DNA from: Synechococcus sp. WH 8016
GTDB taxonomy: Bacteria > Cyanobacteriota > Cyanobacteriia > PCC-6307 > Cyanobiaceae
Assembly: GCF_000230675.1 (NCBI RefSeq)
Contig: NZ_AGIK01000001.1
Span: 1,178,001-1,242,000, forward strand
Reading direction: 5' to 3'
DNA length: 64,000 nt
Position numbers and translations under genes: made by a program. The notes below the pieces were generated by a model that had not been told where the DNA came from, did not search any database, and worked only from the letters and a program-made list of their open reading frames with translations. Each line of letters begins with the position of its first letter. The stretch's first letter is position 1. This document shows, in pieces, positions 10,542-19,974 of the stretch.

Positions 10542-11404
10542 GAAGTACCTGGTGTGCGCAAGCCTGGATCAGGCAATGACTTTCGTTTCCCGTATAGCCA
10601 AAACAAACCAAAGCCCGCAAGCAGCAGCAATGAGAGGCTCATCAACTGAGCAATCCTCAAGCCTCCATCGCAAAATGGTGGAACGCCTCCCAAGCAAAGC
10701 GGATCAATGCGCAGGCCCTCGATCCACACACGGCCAAGGCTGTAGCAGAGCAGATATATGCAACTCAAAGCGCCTGATGGGAGTGGAATCCGACCGCTCT
10801 TCCCCCATTGAAATAGCGTCATCAGCAAAATAAAAATCGCCAAATTCCAAATCGATTCGTAAAGGAATGTGGGATGAAAAAATTCTGAATCGGCAAAGAT
10901 TGGCGGACGGCTTGAATAAGGAATGAACAATTTCCAAGGCAATTGGGTTGGAACCCCAAAGGCTTCTGAATTGAAAAAATTTCCCCAGCGACCGATTGTT
11001 TGGCCAAGAATGACCGATGGAACCAAAACATCGAGCAGGTCCCAAAAGGAAACTTTCCGCCAACGACAGAACAAAATCACGGAGATCGTGCCTCCAATCA
11101 ATGCTCCATGAATTGCAATACCCCCTTGCCAAATCGCAAACATGTCCCACCAAGAATTTTGATAGGAGCGCCATTCAAAGGCGACATAGTAAAAACGCGC
11201 GCCGATGATGGCCGCCAACACAAGGATCGGCAAAAGGTCGCTAATCAATCCCGATTCGAGATTTCTCTGCTTAGCCAACCAGCTCGATAAATTGAGGCCA
11301 ATCAGTACCGCCAGGGCAATAAGCAGGCCGTACCAGCGCAAAGTAAGAGGCCCGAGCTGAAAAAGCACGGGCCCAGGTGATGTGAAGACAGCGGGAATGA
11401 TCAC
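10538..11404 (-). CDS. lgt: Prolipoprotein diacylglyceryl transferase
   Basis: Inner-membrane enzyme that transfers diacylglycerol from phosphatidylglycerol to the lipobox Cys of prelipoproteins. The 288-residue, seven-helix protein contains the signature [17 protein letters not shown] (about residues 135-151) with the essential Arg and Asn, preceded by the catalytic-loop HGALIGGT. The start is GTG at 11404 ([20 protein letters not shown]), 5 bp after the petA stop; no in-frame ATG lies nearby. It overlaps cobM by 4 bp. The link to petA is probably only transcriptional. Confidence 0.95.
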   Translation of the reverse strand: MIIPAVFTSPGPVLFQLGPLTLRWYGLLIALAVLIGLNLSSWLAKQRNLESGLISDLLPILVLAAIIGARFYYVAFEWRSYQNSWWDMFAIWQGGIAIHGALIGGTISVILFCRWRKVSFWDLLDVLVPSVILGQTIGRWGNFFNSEAFGVPTQLPWKLFIPYSSRPPIFADSEFFHPTFLYESIWNLAIFILLMTLFQWGKSGRIPLPSGALSCIYLLCYSLGRVWIEGLRIDPLCLGGVPPFCDGGLRIAQLMSLSLLLLAGFGLFWLYGKRKSLPDPGLRTPGTS

Positions 11405-11409
11405 CTTGA

Positions 11410-12342
11410 TCAGACGCCTTCAGCAGCTTGAACTTTCTCAATCTGCCTCTTTTTAAGAACCAGCATGATCTGAGCCAAAGCAACCGCTGCGAAGAAGGCA
11501 AGCATCCCGTAGATACGAACAGGATTCTGAAGAACGACTTCGGTATCGAGCTGACCGAATCCACCAACATTGGGATCGTTCGTGATCGGGGCTCCAGCTT
11601 CAACCACATCTCCCACAGAGACCTGCAGGGTGGGACCCACTGGAATGGTCTCGGTAATTTCAGCGCCATCAGCGGACTTCACAGTGACCACGCTGGCCCC
11701 ATTGTCGCCTGGCTCAATGGAAGTAACAGAGCCAGAAGCCGGAGCCGTATAGACGGTGTTGTTGCTCTTCTCACCTGTTGGGTACACCTGGCCGCGGCCA
11801 CGGTTTCCACCAACGTGAATGGAGTACTTACCAAAACTGATGCTGCTGTCCGTCGCGGGGTCAGGAGCCAGCACAGGGAAGACAATCTCCTGGTGCTCAT
11901 CACCAGGAATGGGACCCACCAAAATCACATTGGGTTGGTCATCGCTGTACTCGGTGAAATAAACACCCTCTGTTTCCTCCTTGATCTCATCGGTCCAGCG
12001 ATCCTGAGGAGCGAGCGTGAAGCCATCAGGAAGCATCACAACAGCTCCCACCTGAAGGGGGACCTGACTGCCATCAGCACCAAGCTCTTGAACGCCGGTG
12101 TCGTAAGGGATCTTGACAACGGCCTTGAAGACGCTGTCAGGCAGAACGGACTGAGGCACTTCTGCCTGAGTGAGCTTTTGGGCCAAGTGGCAATTCGCAC
12201 AAACGATCTTGCCGGTAGCCTCCCGGGGAGAATCGTAATTTTGTTGTGCCCAGAAGGGATAGGCCCAACTTGCAGCGGGTGCGCTGAAGACAGCAAGACC
12301 GACGATCAGTGCGGCAAATGTGGAGGAGAGCAGGCGACGCAT
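11410..12342 (-). CDS. petA: Cytochrome f, apoprotein PetA
   Basis: Heme-bearing subunit of the thylakoid cytochrome b6f complex; passes electrons from the Rieske centre to plastocyanin or cytochrome c6. The 310-residue precursor has a signal peptide (about 1-26, ending ASWA), then mature Tyr1 (YPFWAQQN), whose amino group is a heme ligand, the c-type motif CANCH, and a C-terminal membrane anchor ([20 protein letters not shown]) with basic stop-transfer residues. ATG 12342 was chosen because the signal peptide starts there; the frame stays open far upstream through petC. petC lies 43 bp upstream on the same strand. Confidence 0.98.
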   Translation of the reverse strand: MRRLLSSTFAALIVGLAVFSAPAASWAYPFWAQQNYDSPREATGKIVCANCHLAQKLTQAEVPQSVLPDSVFKAVVKIPYDTGVQELGADGSQVPLQVGAVVMLPDGFTLAPQDRWTDEIKEETEGVYFTEYSDDQPNVILVGPIPGDEHQEIVFPVLAPDPATDSSISFGKYSIHVGGNRGRGQVYPTGEKSNNTVYTAPASGSVTSIEPGDNGASVVTVKSADGAEITETIPVGPTLQVSVGDVVEAGAPITNDPNVGGFGQLDTEVVLQNPVRIYGMLAFFAAVALAQIMLVLKKRQIEKVQAAEGV

Positions 12343-12385
12343 GGGAAAGCGAGGGAGGAAAGAGACAGCAAAGAGGAGGGGCTGA

Positions 12386-12922
12386 TCAGGACCACCAGGG
12401 CTTTTCGCCCGTCCGGAAATCGGTTTCAGTCCACTGACTGACAAACACGTTGTCGTTGTCGACGCTGACATTGGCCAAGGCCAAGGACAGAGGCGCTGGG
12501 CCGCGAACCACCTTGCCTGTGGCGTCGTACTGACTGCCGTGGCAAGGGCACATGAATTTGTTGGCGCCGCTGTTCCAGGGGACAACACAACCCAGGTGAG
12601 TGCAAATGGCGTTGATGCCGTAGCTCCCGATCGCATCAGGGCCTTCCACGATCAAGTAGGTGGGATCACCTTTCAAGCCTTGGACAAGGCTGCGATCACC
12701 CTCTGCGTGGCCACTCAACCAGCCGCTCGCGGTGACTGCGTTTCCGAGCTCGTCTTTGGCGCTGGTTCCACCACCGCCCCCGGCAGCCCTGGGCGGGATG
12801 AAGTAGTTCGCCACCGGATAAAGCGCCCCCAGGGCCACGCCTGTGACGGATCCGAAGGTCAGCAGATTCATGAACTGCCGACGGCCCATACCGGGCACAT
12901 CACTAGCTGGCATCTGAGTCAT
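12386..12922 (-). CDS. petC: Cytochrome b6f complex Rieske iron-sulfur protein
   Basis: 2Fe-2S subunit that takes electrons from plastoquinol in the b6f complex. The 178-residue protein has an N-terminal membrane anchor (about 17-45, with a GRRQF twin-arginine-like start), a glycine hinge (GGGGG) and the cluster motifs CTHLGC (C107, H109) and CPCHGS (C125, H128), with C112 and C127 as the disulfide pair. Length is standard. It heads petC-petA and diverges from the DUF3067 gene across 82 bp, which must carry both promoters. Confidence 0.98.
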   Translation of the reverse strand: MTQMPASDVPGMGRRQFMNLLTFGSVTGVALGALYPVANYFIPPRAAGGGGGTSAKDELGNAVTASGWLSGHAEGDRSLVQGLKGDPTYLIVEGPDAIGSYGINAICTHLGCVVPWNSGANKFMCPCHGSQYDATGKVVRGPAPLSLALANVSVDNDNVFVSQWTETDFRTGEKPWWS

Positions 12923-13004
12923 GGCTGACGCTCAAGCAACACTGAATGAGGTCCATTATGGAGGGTAAAGGTCCCGTCACGCTTTGCAACGACTGGGCTT
13001 TTAG

Positions 13005-13373
13005 ATGATCCACTCAGCCGTTTCCGTGCTTGTAGACCCACCCTTGGAACAATCCATCCCTCCATTAACGGTCGACGAGGTGGTTGACCTGCTGCGGAAG
13101 CGCTGGCAAGCCAGCTACGACATGCAAGTCGTTGTAAGGCGAAAGCGGATGTACCTCCAAGTGATGTGGGCCTATCTGGAGCAGCAATCCTTCCCCTTAG
13201 ACGAGGAGGAGTACCGCACCCATCTAGCCCAAGTGCTGGACGTGGTGAATCGCTTAGGCCAGGCAGGCGACGTGCGTTCGTGGTTAAACGACACACGGGA
13301 CCGTCCCCGACTGGGCAAAGCCCTCAGCCTGCAGCTGCAGGGGGAGGGGCGTCTGGAGGAGTTTCTGGTTTGA
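13005..13373 (+). CDS. DUF3067 family protein
   Basis: A 122-residue acidic-basic soluble protein. The core (LTVDEVVDLLRKRWQASYDM, then RMYLQVMWAYLEQQSFPLDE) matches my memory of the DUF3067 family, found in cyanobacteria and plant plastids; function unknown to me. It diverges from petC, so a connection with photosynthetic electron transport is possible but not shown. The 3' end overlaps the convergent tatC gene by 50 bp. Confidence 0.75.
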   Translation: MIHSAVSVLVDPPLEQSIPPLTVDEVVDLLRKRWQASYDMQVVVRRKRMYLQVMWAYLEQQSFPLDEEEYRTHLAQVLDVVNRLGQAGDVRSWLNDTRDRPRLGKALSLQLQGEGRLEEFLV

Positions 13374-14127
13374 ACCGTTCCACGGCCGCCACGAGAGCGA
13401 CGCCAATGAAAAACAGGCCTGAGATCGCACCGGCTAGCAACGACATCGTGATCGGATCGGTGGATGGCGTCAAAACGGCGCCGGCCAGCGCTGCCAGCAA
13501 CACGACCCAACGCCAGGCCGAGAGCATCCGCTTCCAACGGACCAACCCAAATAAGCCAAGCAGTAGCTGCAGAACGGGCAACTGAAAAGCCAATCCAGTG
13601 GAAAGCATCAGCAGAAGCACAAAATCGAGGTAGCGCTCGATCGACCAAATCGGCTCCACCACATCAGCCCCGTAGCTCACCAAAAAGCCAAGGGCCGCTG
13701 GGATCAGCGCCCACCAGGAAAAAGCAATTCCTGCAAAAAACAGCACCGCTGAGCCCGCTACAGCGGGAGCGATGAGTCGACGCTCATTGCGGGTGAGACC
13801 GGGCAAAACGAAAGCCAAGCCTTGATACAAGACGTAAGGAATCGCCAAGGTGAGTCCTGCGTAACCGGCAACCTTGAACGAAACGAACAGGAATTCTCCA
13901 GGCGCCAACTGAAGAAATCGGATCGATCCCGCGGGTTCCTCCAAGATCCTTACCAACGGTTTCACCGCAACAAGGCAAGCCAAAGCACCCGTCACAATCG
14001 CAATCAGGCTGCGAAAAACGCGCTGACGGAGCTCCTCCAGGTGATCGACCAGGGACATCTCCACATCGTTGGGTGGAAGCTGGTCAGGCCGAGGGGTCAC
14101 CCGGATCGGCTCGGGAGCGGGAAGCAC
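13324..14127 (-). CDS. tatC: Twin-arginine translocase subunit TatC
   Basis: Signal-peptide receptor of the Tat pathway, which exports folded proteins such as the Rieske subunit across the thylakoid and plasma membranes. The 267-residue product has about six membrane segments, the N-terminal MSLVDHLEELRQRVFRSLIA, and the conserved FVLPGLTRNERRL and later SIERYLDFVLLLMLSTGLAFQLP loops. GTG 14127 gives a 23-residue Pro-rich leader before the conserved MSLVDHL; ATG 14058 would remove it. The start is unresolved. Nearby petC is a likely client. Confidence 0.93.
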   Translation of the reverse strand: MLPAPEPIRVTPRPDQLPPNDVEMSLVDHLEELRQRVFRSLIAIVTGALACLVAVKPLVRILEEPAGSIRFLQLAPGEFLFVSFKVAGYAGLTLAIPYVLYQGLAFVLPGLTRNERRLIAPAVAGSAVLFFAGIAFSWWALIPAALGFLVSYGADVVEPIWSIERYLDFVLLLMLSTGLAFQLPVLQLLLGLFGLVRWKRMLSAWRWVVLLAALAGAVLTPSTDPITMSLLAGAISGLFFIGVALVAAVERFKPETPPDAPPPAAAG

Positions 14128-14178
14128 TGTTTTTTCGTTCGGCTCGGGAGGGATCAGTCCGACTGCACGTGGGTGAGC

Positions 14179-15924
14179 TCAGGCTAAGAGCTTGCCGGCG
14201 ATCAGTTGCTGTCTGGCTCGATCTGGCTCAGCCCAGACAACCTCACCATCTTTGTGTTGCACCGTTCCAAGTGCTGCACCAGCAATCCGTTGGAGATGCT
14301 CGACAGGGGCTTTCACCACAGCCACCCGGCGATTTCCCCGCGCGCGGCTAAACCATGCCGCCAGGTCAGCCGCAAGGGTGACGTCGTCGTCGTCCGCAAA
14401 ACCAGCCGAAGCCTTCAACACAACGTGACTACCCGGACATTCCTGGGCATGAAACCAAAGGTCACCAGGTCGTGCCCGCCGGAGGCTGATCCAGTCGTTT
14501 TGACGATGGTTTCGGCCCACTTGAATCAGCAAGCCCGTGGGGCTACGGATCTCGAGGGGCTGGGGGTCCACGCGACGCGATCCCTGACGGCGCCGGCGGC
14601 GAAGCCGTTTTGGAGCCAACAGATCATCCAACTCTTCCCGCAGATCAAGAAGGCTTTTCGTGCGCGCCTCTAACCCATCCCAATCCGCACCAATGAGCTC
14701 TTCGAGAAAGCTTTCACTGCCCTCGAGCAAGACCAAGCGGCTTTGGTGATGCTGCAGCCGTTCTTCCAGCGCTGGCACCGCCCGTCTCAGTTTTCGCGCT
14801 CTTCCATACAACTTCTGCGCGCGATCGATGGTCTCCCGATTCGGACTCACCTGGCACAACAACGCATCTCCCTGCTGTTGCAAGTCATCGGCACCGCCCG
14901 TCTCCTCTAAACCAGCCCTCTGGTCGGCCAAAAGAGCCTCCTCACGGGTCCTTAACTGCTTGAGCTGCTTTTGCAAATCCTGCGTGGCGCGATTCAAGTC
15001 CTGACGCTGGAGAACGGTGGAGTAGTACTGACCCAAACGAAGGCTGAGGGGCTCCCCACCCGTTGAACACTCCTCTAACGATGTCCCTTCAGATAACGAT
15101 GCAGAGCCAGGATTCCAAACGCGATAGGAATTGGGCCCATCAAACTGCAGCTCAAACGCGCCGGTCTCCAGCGCCTTCAACCAGCACTGCCAACGCTGGT
15201 GCAACAGCTGCCACTCCTGCTCGCTCAGCGCATGAACGCTTGTCGCCAATCGCGCTTTGGCTGCATCGTCGTGCTGGTCAGCCAGCTGCTTCGCCAGCAC
15301 CGGACTAATGCCCTGGTAAGCACTGCGCATCGCCTTTTCCAGGCTTAGCGGCAACAGCTCTAAGCGCTCTCTCCAGCGCTGCTGAGGCTCATCCAGCCGG
15401 GGAGCCATGCCTTGAAGAGCCGGAGGAGGGCTATAGACATCCCCCGTACCAATCGGCCTAATTCTCGACTGATGCGAGCGGACCTGACGCGCAATCGCCG
15501 TGATGCGTTGCCGCTCATCGAGCAACAACAAATTGCTATGGCGCCCCATCAGTTCGAGCACCAAGGTGCGCTGGGGAGGCTGTCCAGGTCGAGGCGCCAA
15601 CTGAAATTGCACGACCCGTTCAAACCCTTCCTGACAGAGCTCCGTAAGGGCCAGTTGGCGGAGCCCATGTTGGATCTGTTGCGCCAGCGTGCTTCCTGCA
15701 CCCTGCTTCGGGGGCGGCTCGATTTCAACCAACCGGGGAACCTCTGCTTTCCAGCTCAGTTCCAACCAAATCATTCCTCGCAGGGTGCGAAATCCGAGCT
15801 GGAGCGTCTGAGGATCAGGCTGTTGCGCCTTCTCAAATCGGCTCGGTAGCAACCGGGCACGTAAATCCGCCAGCACAGCCCTCAGGCTGGTGAGATCCAT
15901 CACTTGCGGACTTTGGCTGGCCAT
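14179..15924 (-). CDS. rqcH: RqcH/NFACT-family ribosome quality-control protein
   Basis: Family of Rqc2/NEMF/RqcH proteins that bind stalled 50S subunits and recruit tRNA-Ala to add C-terminal Ala tails (older name: fibronectin-binding protein A-like). The 581-residue protein has an N-terminal NFACT-N domain, central coiled coil (LQKQLKQLRTREEALLADQR), and a C-terminal NFACT-R domain (GDLWFHAQECPGSHVVLK, the family hallmark). ATG 15924 or ATG 15900 (MDLTSLRAVLADLRARL) could start it. It diverges from gmk across 65 bp. Confidence 0.88.
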   Translation of the reverse strand: MASQSPQVMDLTSLRAVLADLRARLLPSRFEKAQQPDPQTLQLGFRTLRGMIWLELSWKAEVPRLVEIEPPPKQGAGSTLAQQIQHGLRQLALTELCQEGFERVVQFQLAPRPGQPPQRTLVLELMGRHSNLLLLDERQRITAIARQVRSHQSRIRPIGTGDVYSPPPALQGMAPRLDEPQQRWRERLELLPLSLEKAMRSAYQGISPVLAKQLADQHDDAAKARLATSVHALSEQEWQLLHQRWQCWLKALETGAFELQFDGPNSYRVWNPGSASLSEGTSLEECSTGGEPLSLRLGQYYSTVLQRQDLNRATQDLQKQLKQLRTREEALLADQRAGLEETGGADDLQQQGDALLCQVSPNRETIDRAQKLYGRARKLRRAVPALEERLQHHQSRLVLLEGSESFLEELIGADWDGLEARTKSLLDLREELDDLLAPKRLRRRRRQGSRRVDPQPLEIRSPTGLLIQVGRNHRQNDWISLRRARPGDLWFHAQECPGSHVVLKASAGFADDDDVTLAADLAAWFSRARGNRRVAVVKAPVEHLQRIAGAALGTVQHKDGEVVWAEPDRARQQLIAGKLLA

Positions 15925-15989
15925 GGATTGCCTGAAAAACAGGCTGAACAGGAAGCCTTCCTACCCTGCGATGCAGTCTCAAGCAACGT

Positions 15990-16565
15990 ATGGCTCCTGC
16001 TGGATCAATCGCCAGGCCCACGGTGCTCACCGGCCCCAGCGGCGTAGGGAAGGGCACCTTGGTCGCCCGCCTGAGAGAACGTCATCCAGAACTATGGCTC
16101 TCAGTGTCCGCCACCACGCGCGCTCCTCGCACGGGGGAACGCGAGGGAATTCACTATTTTTTCCACTCCAAAGAACGGTTCAACGAACTCGTTCAAAGCG
16201 GTGGATTGCTGGAGTGGGCTGAATTCGCTGGAAACTGCTACGGCACACCTCGGCAACCCGTCAGCGAGCGCGTCGCGAAGGGAATTCCCGTGCTTCTTGA
16301 AATTGAATTGGAGGGGGCCAGGCAGGTTCGAAATAGCTTGCCGGAAGCCATGCAAATCTTCCTCGCACCCCCAAGTATTGAAGAGCTTGAGAATCGGATT
16401 CGCGGTCGCGGAACGGAAGCAGAAGAGGCGATCCAGCGACGTCTCAAGAGAGCGAAAGAAGAGTTAGCAGCTCAAACAGAATTCGATGCAGTGATCGTCA
16501 ACGACGATCTTGAAACAGCTTTAGCCGCGTTAGAGAAACAGATGAACTTGACCGTCTCCCAATAA
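15990..16565 (+). CDS. gmk: Guanylate kinase
   Basis: Phosphorylates GMP/dGMP to GDP/dGDP with ATP. The 191-residue protein has the P-loop [11 protein letters not shown] (about 13-23), the GMP-binding [20 protein letters not shown], and [12 protein letters not shown] with the lid region [10 protein letters not shown]. Family length is about 185-210. It ends immediately before a strong hairpin terminator shared with the convergent psaF-psaJ unit. Confidence 0.96.
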   Translation: MAPAGSIARPTVLTGPSGVGKGTLVARLRERHPELWLSVSATTRAPRTGEREGIHYFFHSKERFNELVQSGGLLEWAEFAGNCYGTPRQPVSERVAKGIPVLLEIELEGARQVRNSLPEAMQIFLAPPSIEELENRIRGRGTEAEEAIQRRLKRAKEELAAQTEFDAVIVNDDLETALAALEKQMNLTVSQ

Positions 16566-16592
16566 AAAAGGGGCCCCAAGGGCCCCTTTTTT
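16564..16592. terminator. Bidirectional intrinsic terminator between gmk and psaJ
   Basis: A perfect 13-bp inverted repeat (AAAAAAGGGGCCC / GGGCCCCTTTTTT) with a 3-nt loop. Six T follow the GC stem on both strands, so it can end gmk on the plus strand and psaF-psaJ on the minus strand. It overlaps the gmk stop codon by two bases. Confidence 0.93.
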
Positions 16593-16608
16593 GATGATCT
16601 TGTGGACG

Positions 16609-16646
16609 AAAGAATCGGCCAAAAGAATCGGCCAAAAGAATCGGCC
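16609..16646. repeat. 13-bp tandem direct repeat, three copies
   Basis: The unit AAAAGAATCGGCC occurs as two exact copies (16621-16633, 16634-16646) preceded by one copy lacking the first A (16609-16620), and is followed by a decayed partial unit (GAAAAGATCGG). It lies in the 70 bp between the terminator and the psaJ stop. It is too short and too few for a CRISPR; slipped-strand duplication is the simplest explanation. Confidence 0.8.
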
Positions 16647-16662
16647 GAAAAGATCGGAACGA

Positions 16663-16782
16663 TCAGCCCATGGGGTGGAAGAGGAGATCAGGGAAAAAGC
16701 GATTCCACTCGATCAGAATTCCGGCAGTGAGCGTGAACCAAATCGCGGCAACGACTGGTGCAGTAGTAAGAAATTTCTTCAT
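16663..16782 (-). CDS. psaJ: Photosystem I reaction centre subunit IX, PsaJ
   Basis: A 39-residue single-helix protein beginning [20 protein letters not shown] and ending in [11 protein letters not shown], a clear PsaJ sequence. PsaJ stabilises PsaF and peripheral chlorophylls and carotenoids in photosystem I. It starts 32 bp after psaF on the same strand, the usual psaF-psaJ order, and is followed by a tandem repeat and the bidirectional terminator. Confidence 0.96.
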   Translation of the reverse strand: MKKFLTTAPVVAAIWFTLTAGILIEWNRFFPDLLFHPMG

Positions 16783-16814
16783 CGTGAGAAAGAGAAGGAC
16801 TTCGGGGTGCGAGT

Positions 16815-17294
16815 TCAGCGAGGAGAGATGGTCACCTTGTCGTCGCTTTCAAGCAATTTGCCACTTGTGAATTCACCGAAAGCAGCGATCGGCCATTTAG
16901 CTGAGGCCAGCAAGGACTTGATGGCAAGAGAGACATCAATCTGAATCTCTTTCATGTACTGCTCCTTGGTGCCGCGAGTGCCTTTGAGGTACTCACGACC
17001 CGCCCAGCCAATACAACCAGTGATGTAGAGGAACATCAGGCCTGGGAAGACGAAGTCACCGGCATGGCTCCAACGGCCATCCACGATCAAGTGAGGCAGC
17101 CCATCTTCACCACAAACAGCCTCGCTATACATCTCGAAGCGAGCCTTAGCTTGAGGCGTGGCGGCAGCGCTTGCACGCTGCTGAAAACGGGCACTTTCGG
17201 CGCAAGGGGTCAGACCCGCTACATCAGCCTTGGCGACGGGGGCAAAGCCGAACACCAGCAGGGCCGAGAGCGCAAAGGCGAAGAGACGACGCAT
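16815..17294 (-). CDS. psaF: Photosystem I reaction centre subunit III, PsaF
   Basis: Transmembrane subunit of photosystem I with a lumenal domain. The 159-residue precursor has a signal peptide ([20 protein letters not shown] to ADA-like cleavage near residue 24), the mature start DVAGLTPC, the conserved [20 protein letters not shown] membrane region and GRWSHAGDF motif. The ATG at 17294 begins the signal peptide; the open frame runs 15 codons further. It is cotranscribed with psaJ and diverges from tsaD across 77 bp. Confidence 0.97.
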   Translation of the reverse strand: MRRLFAFALSALLVFGFAPVAKADVAGLTPCAESARFQQRASAAATPQAKARFEMYSEAVCGEDGLPHLIVDGRWSHAGDFVFPGLMFLYITGCIGWAGREYLKGTRGTKEQYMKEIQIDVSLAIKSLLASAKWPIAAFGEFTSGKLLESDDKVTISPR

Positions 17295-17371
17295 CGGAAC
17301 GGTTCCTGTTGAGCCTGCCCCAAAGCGGCAGGATGTCACAAACGGACAGTAGGGGAGCCCCCTCCAACTTC

Positions 17372-18442
17372 ATGCCCATAGTGCTTGCCCTCGAAACAAG
17401 TTGTGACGAGTCAGCCGCGGCGGTGCTTCGTCAGGAGGGCGACCAGCTCACGGTGTTGTCCCAGGGCATCGCCTCCCAGGTGGAGGAGCACGCGCAATGG
17501 GGTGGGGTTGTTCCTGAGATTGCCTCGCGCCGGCATGTGGAAGCGCTCCCTGTCCTCGTGGAACAGGCCTTAAAAGACGCGGATCTGGTTGCTGCCGACC
17601 TCGATGCCATCGCGGCGACCGTCGCACCTGGCCTTGTAGGAGCCCTGATGGTGGGCTCGATCACCGGGAGGACACTGGCGGCCCTGCATCAGAAGCCGTT
17701 CCTGGCCATTCACCATCTCGAAGCACACCTGGCTTCGGTGTTCTTGGCAGAACACCCACCACAGGCTCCTTATCTGGTGCTTCTCGTAAGTGGCGGGCAC
17801 ACGGAACTGATTCGCGTGGATCTCGATGGAGACATGAAACGCCTGGGACGCAGCCATGACGATGCGGCCGGCGAAGCCTTCGACAAAGTGGCTCGACTGA
17901 TGGGACTGGGCTACCCCGGCGGTCCCGCGATTCAGGCCATCGCCCTGGAGGGAGATCCCAAACGATTTCGGCTACCAAAAGGGCGCGTCTCCAAGCCAGG
18001 AGGAGGCTTCTACCCCTACGACTTTTCATTCAGCGGTTTGAAAACTGCCGTGCTTCGGCATGTGGAAGCGTTGAAGCGAGAGTCTGAGGATCTTCCTCTT
18101 GCTGATCTGGCCGCCAGCTTTGAACAGATCGTGGCCGATGTGTTGGTGGAGAGAAGCCTGCGCTGCTGCCTCGAGCAGGGGATTGATCATTTGGTCATGG
18201 TTGGCGGCGTTGCCGCCAACCAGCGGCTGCGTTCTCAAATGCAAAGCGCCGGGCAGAGCAAGGGGGTGTCCGTGCACATCGCGCCTTTGGCCTATTGCAC
18301 GGACAACGCAGCGATGGTTGCCGTCGCGGCATTGCGTCGACTCTCAAAAGGCGTGGAACCCAGCTCTCTGGAGCTCGGTGTCTCAGCGCGATGGCCATTA
18401 GAGAAAGCATTAAGCCTGTATGGCTCATCACCCCCTTTTTAA
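17372..18442 (+). CDS. tsaD: tRNA N6-adenosine threonylcarbamoyltransferase TsaD
   Basis: Transfers the threonylcarbamoyl group to A37 of ANN-decoding tRNAs (t6A) with TsaB/TsaE. The 356-residue protein begins [18 protein letters not shown], the family start, and has the metal-binding [11 protein letters not shown], the nucleotide loop [26 protein letters not shown] and [15 protein letters not shown] 17372 is chosen because homologues start there, although the frame is open 67 codons upstream across the psaF promoter region. Confidence 0.96.
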   Translation: MPIVLALETSCDESAAAVLRQEGDQLTVLSQGIASQVEEHAQWGGVVPEIASRRHVEALPVLVEQALKDADLVAADLDAIAATVAPGLVGALMVGSITGRTLAALHQKPFLAIHHLEAHLASVFLAEHPPQAPYLVLLVSGGHTELIRVDLDGDMKRLGRSHDDAAGEAFDKVARLMGLGYPGGPAIQAIALEGDPKRFRLPKGRVSKPGGGFYPYDFSFSGLKTAVLRHVEALKRESEDLPLADLAASFEQIVADVLVERSLRCCLEQGIDHLVMVGGVAANQRLRSQMQSAGQSKGVSVHIAPLAYCTDNAAMVAVAALRRLSKGVEPSSLELGVSARWPLEKALSLYGSSPPF

Positions 18443-18481
18443 AATTATTCTCTTAAGGTGGCGTCCCACGAGATCCTCCTG

Positions 18482-18667
18482 ATGGCTCCTAACACTGATC
18501 TCCAACAGAAAGTTGTGGCAGAGCCAATCGATCCGGTCGAATTGAACGCTTGGAAGCGAGGATTTACCCCTCAGGCTGAAATCTGGAATGGACGTCTTGC
18601 CATGCTCGGGCTTTCGATCGGCATGGCAACACTGTTGATCGTTCGGATGTTTAACAACGCAGCCTGA
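18482..18667 (+). CDS. hli: High-light-inducible protein (Hli / one-helix LHC-like)
   Basis: A 61-residue single-helix thylakoid protein of the ELIP/Hli family. The chlorophyll-binding helix signature is WNGRLAMLGLSIGMATLLI (about 38-56), with a hydrophilic N-terminus containing AWKRGFTPQAE. Such proteins protect photosystems and newly made chlorophyll under high light or other stress. ATG 18482 fits; a GTG at 18458 in frame is less likely. It follows tsaD by 39 bp and its stop lies 6 bp from the convergent pilT stop. Confidence 0.92.
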   Translation: MAPNTDLQQKVVAEPIDPVELNAWKRGFTPQAEIWNGRLAMLGLSIGMATLLIVRMFNNAA

Positions 18668-18673
18668 ACAACC

Positions 18674-19870
18674 TCAACTCCGACCTCTTAACGCCTGCGT
18701 GAGTTCATTCGGACGAGGGCTGACAGCAACCGCCTGCTCAGCTTCCACTTGGCCAGACTCCACAAGTCTCTGCAAAGACTGATTCGCTGTCATCATTCCA
18801 TCGAAATCACTTCTGCGCATGATGTCTTCAACATCATCGAGGGCACCTTTTTTAATATAATCCTTACAGGCATCCGTATTAATCATTAGATCGTGATAGG
18901 CGGCACGCTTACCACCAGCACTCTTAATTAATCCCTGAGAAATAATTCCCAAGAGTGATTCTGCAAAAGACTGCCTGACACTTTCTTGTTCTTCAGGTTG
19001 GTACATGCCAAGGACACGTTCAACGGTTTTAACCGCCGAGTTCGTGTGCAAGGTCCCAAACACAAGATGCCCAGTCTGAGCTGCTTCCATCGCCGTACTG
19101 AGCGTTTCTTTGTCACGAATTTCCCCAATCAAAATCACATCTGGATCTTCTCGTAGCGCCGCTCTCAACGCATGGTGAAACTGGAGCGTATGACGCCCTA
19201 CTTCTCGCTGTCGGATTAACGACTTCTGGCTTTCATGCACAAATTCAATGGGATCTTCAATCGTGAGGATATGCCTGCTTTGATTGCGATTAATCCAATC
19301 AATCATGGCTGCCAGAGTGGTGCTTTTACCTGAGCCGGTAGGGCCAGTCACAAGCAACAATCCTTTCGGACGAGCGCAAAGCTCTTGCAGAACGGACGGC
19401 AGCTTGAGGTCGTCCAGAGAAAGGATTGTCTGAGGGATGAGGCGCAACACCATCGCCGCGCCCCGCAGTGCATCAAACAAATTGATGCGCACCCTCACAA
19501 AAGAAAAAGCATGCGCCCCGTCGAACTCTTTGCCCTGTCTGAAGTGGTCGATCTGCTGTGGAGTGAGCAATTCTCTGAGCCAGTCCTGAAACTCACTGGG
19601 TTGGGTGGGAGGCCAATCAGAGCGAATGATCTCGCCGCGGGCTCGAAATCGTGGACTCTCCCCAATCCCAAGGTGAACATCGGAATGCCCTTGTTCATGA
19701 GCGATGCGAACGATCTGCTCCAAGGACGGGGATGGCGACGCGGATGACGACGCGGATGACGGCGGAGCTGGTGCAGGAGGTGGAAGAGGGGGTGGAGATG
19801 TGGAGGATGTGGTGGATGTGGTGGATGTGGGCCGCGCTGGGATGCCAGGAGGAAAAACGGGCTGACTCAT
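18674..19870 (-). CDS. pilT: Type IV pilus retraction ATPase PilT
   Basis: Hexameric ATPase that depolymerises type IV pili for twitching, adhesion and DNA uptake. After a Thr/Ser/Pro/Ala low-complexity N-terminus (about 12-48), the 398-residue protein has the PAS-like N domain (HSDVHLGIGESPRFRARGEI), Walker A GPTGSGKST (176-184), Asp box LTIEDPIEFVH, Walker B DVILIGEIRD and His box TGHLVFGTLHTNSA. The N-terminal extension is longer than in model PilT and is encoded by simple-sequence DNA. No pilB or pilC is adjacent. Confidence 0.93.
   Translation of the reverse strand: MSQPVFPPGIPARPTSTTSTTSSTSPPPLPPPAPAPPSSASSSASPSPSLEQIVRIAHEQGHSDVHLGIGESPRFRARGEIIRSDWPPTQPSEFQDWLRELLTPQQIDHFRQGKEFDGAHAFSFVRVRINLFDALRGAAMVLRLIPQTILSLDDLKLPSVLQELCARPKGLLLVTGPTGSGKSTTLAAMIDWINRNQSRHILTIEDPIEFVHESQKSLIRQREVGRHTLQFHHALRAALREDPDVILIGEIRDKETLSTAMEAAQTGHLVFGTLHTNSAVKTVERVLGMYQPEEQESVRQSFAESLLGIISQGLIKSAGGKRAAYHDLMINTDACKDYIKKGALDDVEDIMRRSDFDGMMTANQSLQRLVESGQVEAEQAVAVSPRPNELTQALRGRS
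19798..19830. repeat. Microsatellite-like repeat inside pilT
   Basis: Repeats of GTGGTGGAT/GTGGAGGAT on the plus strand, encoding the Thr-Ser-Thr run of the PilT N-terminus. A related GACGACGCGGAT repeat lies at about 19734-19762 and encodes a Ser/Ala run. Unit length is a multiple of three, so copy-number change would keep the frame. Confidence 0.7.
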
Positions 19871-19974
19871 GCTGATGGTGTGCGCTGTATGCAGCTTCGC
19901 GATGGTTCGTCATCTGGCAAGTTGATGCCAAGACTTCCCGGGCAGATCGCCCGTAGGATTAATCCACAATCTGG

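Noticed and set aside
11428-12441. 337-codon plus-strand frame antisense to petA
   Set aside because: It is a mirror of the petA coding frame; petA has a heme motif, signal peptide and anchor, while this translation has no recognisable pattern.
10542-12922. Cobalamin riboswitch before cobM
   Set aside because: cobM is the last gene of a petC-petA-lgt-cobM run with no leader and no B12-box pattern.
16609-16646. Possible CRISPR array
   Set aside because: The repeats are contiguous without spacers and only 13 bp long; no cas gene is present.
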